Under the pieces are notes generated by a model, which saw only the letters and a list, made by a program, of their open reading frames with translations, was not told where the DNA came from and made no database searches. The position numbers were made by a program, and so were the translations under genes. DNA of 64,000 nt from Vibrio sp. SCSIO 43135 (GTDB lineage: Bacteria > Pseudomonadota > Gammaproteobacteria > Enterobacterales > Vibrionaceae). Within the stretch, counting starts at the first letter, position 1. Every line of letters begins with the position of its first letter. Below are positions 63,375-64,000 of this stretch, in pieces. The DNA lies in the NCBI RefSeq assembly GCF_023716665.1, contig NZ_CP071860.1, positions 682,001-746,000 on the forward strand. The letters run 5' to 3'.

Positions 63375-64000
63375 ATGAATGTTTTAGTTACCGGTGGTAT
63401 GGGATATATCGGAAGCCACACTTGTATTCAAATGATCCAAGCAGGAATGACGCCTATTATCTTGGACAACCTCTATAACAGTAAGAATACGGTTCTGGAT
63501 AGAATTGAAAAAGTAGCAGGTGTGCGTCCAAAGTTTATTGAAGGCGATATCCGTGACAAAGGCTTACTGACATCAGCTTTGAAAGATAACGCTATTGAGA
63601 GCGTCATTCATTTTGCTGGCCTTAAAGCGGTAGGCGAGTCGGTAGAAAAGCCTCTAGAGTATTACGATAACAACGTCAATGGTACGCTTGTGCTAGTTGA
63701 CGCTATGCGTGAAGCCGGGGTAAAAACATTGGTATTCAGTTCATCTGCAACGGTATACGGTGACCCTGCGTCAGTGCCTATTACTGAAGACTTTCCTACC
63801 AGTGCGACTAACCCATATGGACGCAGTAAACTTATGGTTGAAGAGTGCTTGACGGATTTTCAAAAGGCTAACTCAGACTGGAGCATTACGCTACTGCGTT
63901 ATTTCAACCCAGTAGGTTCTCATCCTAGTGGTGAACTTGGGGAGGATCCTCAAGGAATCCCAAACAACTTGATGCCATTTGTATCTCAAGTCGCTGTTGG
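63375..64000 (+). CDS. galE: UDP-glucose 4-epimerase (3' end missing)
   Basis: The first 208 residues are visible: NAD site VTGGMGYIGSHT (5-16), then HFAGLKAVGESVEKPLEYYDNN, SSSATVYG and the catalytic NPYGRSKLM (Tyr-x3-Lys), and LLRYFNPVG. The gene continues past the window edge. Converts UDP-galactose and UDP-glucose for surface sugars. Preceded by AGAAGG. Only the start is in view, so downstream operon partners are unknown. Confidence 0.93.
   Translation, partial: MNVLVTGGMGYIGSHTCIQMIQAGMTPIILDNLYNSKNTVLDRIEKVAGVRPKFIEGDIRDKGLLTSALKDNAIESVIHFAGLKAVGESVEKPLEYYDNNVNGTLVLVDAMREAGVKTLVFSSSATVYGDPASVPITEDFPTSATNPYGRSKLMVEECLTDFQKANSDWSITLLRYFNPVGSHPSGELGEDPQGIPNNLMPFVSQVAV

Overview
The window reads as part of a Vibrio genome, most likely the second chromosome. 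The strongest markers are an intact luxP-luxQ pair (AI-2 quorum sensing), a FabV-type enoyl reductase, a class I HMG-CoA reductase as in Vibrio cholerae, gsk, cutA, tesA-ybbA-ybbP and galE, all closely similar to Vibrio or enterobacterial proteins I know from memory. The replicon assignment rests on remembered gene locations in V. cholerae and is inference. I saw no rRNA, tRNA, CRISPR array, complete insertion sequence or phage.

Layout. 1-7.05 kb: a two-gene cassette, cut by the window edge, of a Swt1-type HEPN/SNF2 helicase fusion overlapping a sacsin-like GHKL (Hsp90-fold) ATPase with C-terminal zinc modules; it is followed by terminators and a small repeat cluster and looks like a defence or conflict system. 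7.6-11.9 kb: a membrane protein, an AraC regulator divergent from an OprB-like porin, and a second AraC regulator. 12.0-15.9 kb: a four-gene envelope operon (HlyD adaptor, DUF2955 membrane protein, AI-2E-family transporter, potassium-channel-like protein). 16-21.4 kb: DUF3332 lipoprotein, an unlisted 53-residue ORF, an MscS channel, Nudix hydrolase, TmaR/YeeX, YceH and a GIY-YIG protein. 21.5-28.6 kb: TraF-like outer-membrane protein, luxPQ, a PilZ protein and HMG-CoA reductase. 29-42 kb: YccS, HelD, MgsA, TorT/TorS, Gsk, CreA, and a HAD phosphatase with a small zinc ribbon. 42-50.4 kb: CutA, YjdF, a folded intergenic repeat, a 2-oxoglutarate oxygenase, a J-domain protein, an ABC-class ATPase, a GAF/GGDEF/EAL phosphodiesterase and FabV. 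50.5-58.6 kb: TesA with overlapping start codon opposite YbbA-YbbP, a cluster of DnaA boxes, an FAD oxidoreductase and the pxpABC 5-oxoprolinase genes. 58.8-64 kb: a TonB receptor - YfiR - diguanylate cyclase operon and the start of galE.

How the genes work together. Signalling is heavily represented: AI-2 sensing (luxPQ), a TMAO-type sensor (torT/torS), and three parts of a cyclic-di-GMP network (cyclase at 61.3 kb, EAL phosphodiesterase at 47.1 kb, PilZ receptor at 26.5 kb). Envelope transport and stress genes form the rest of the housekeeping content. The most novel-looking items are the HEPN-SNF2/GHKL cassette, the TonB receptor-YfiR-cyclase operon, and the DnaA-box cluster near 54.3 kb.
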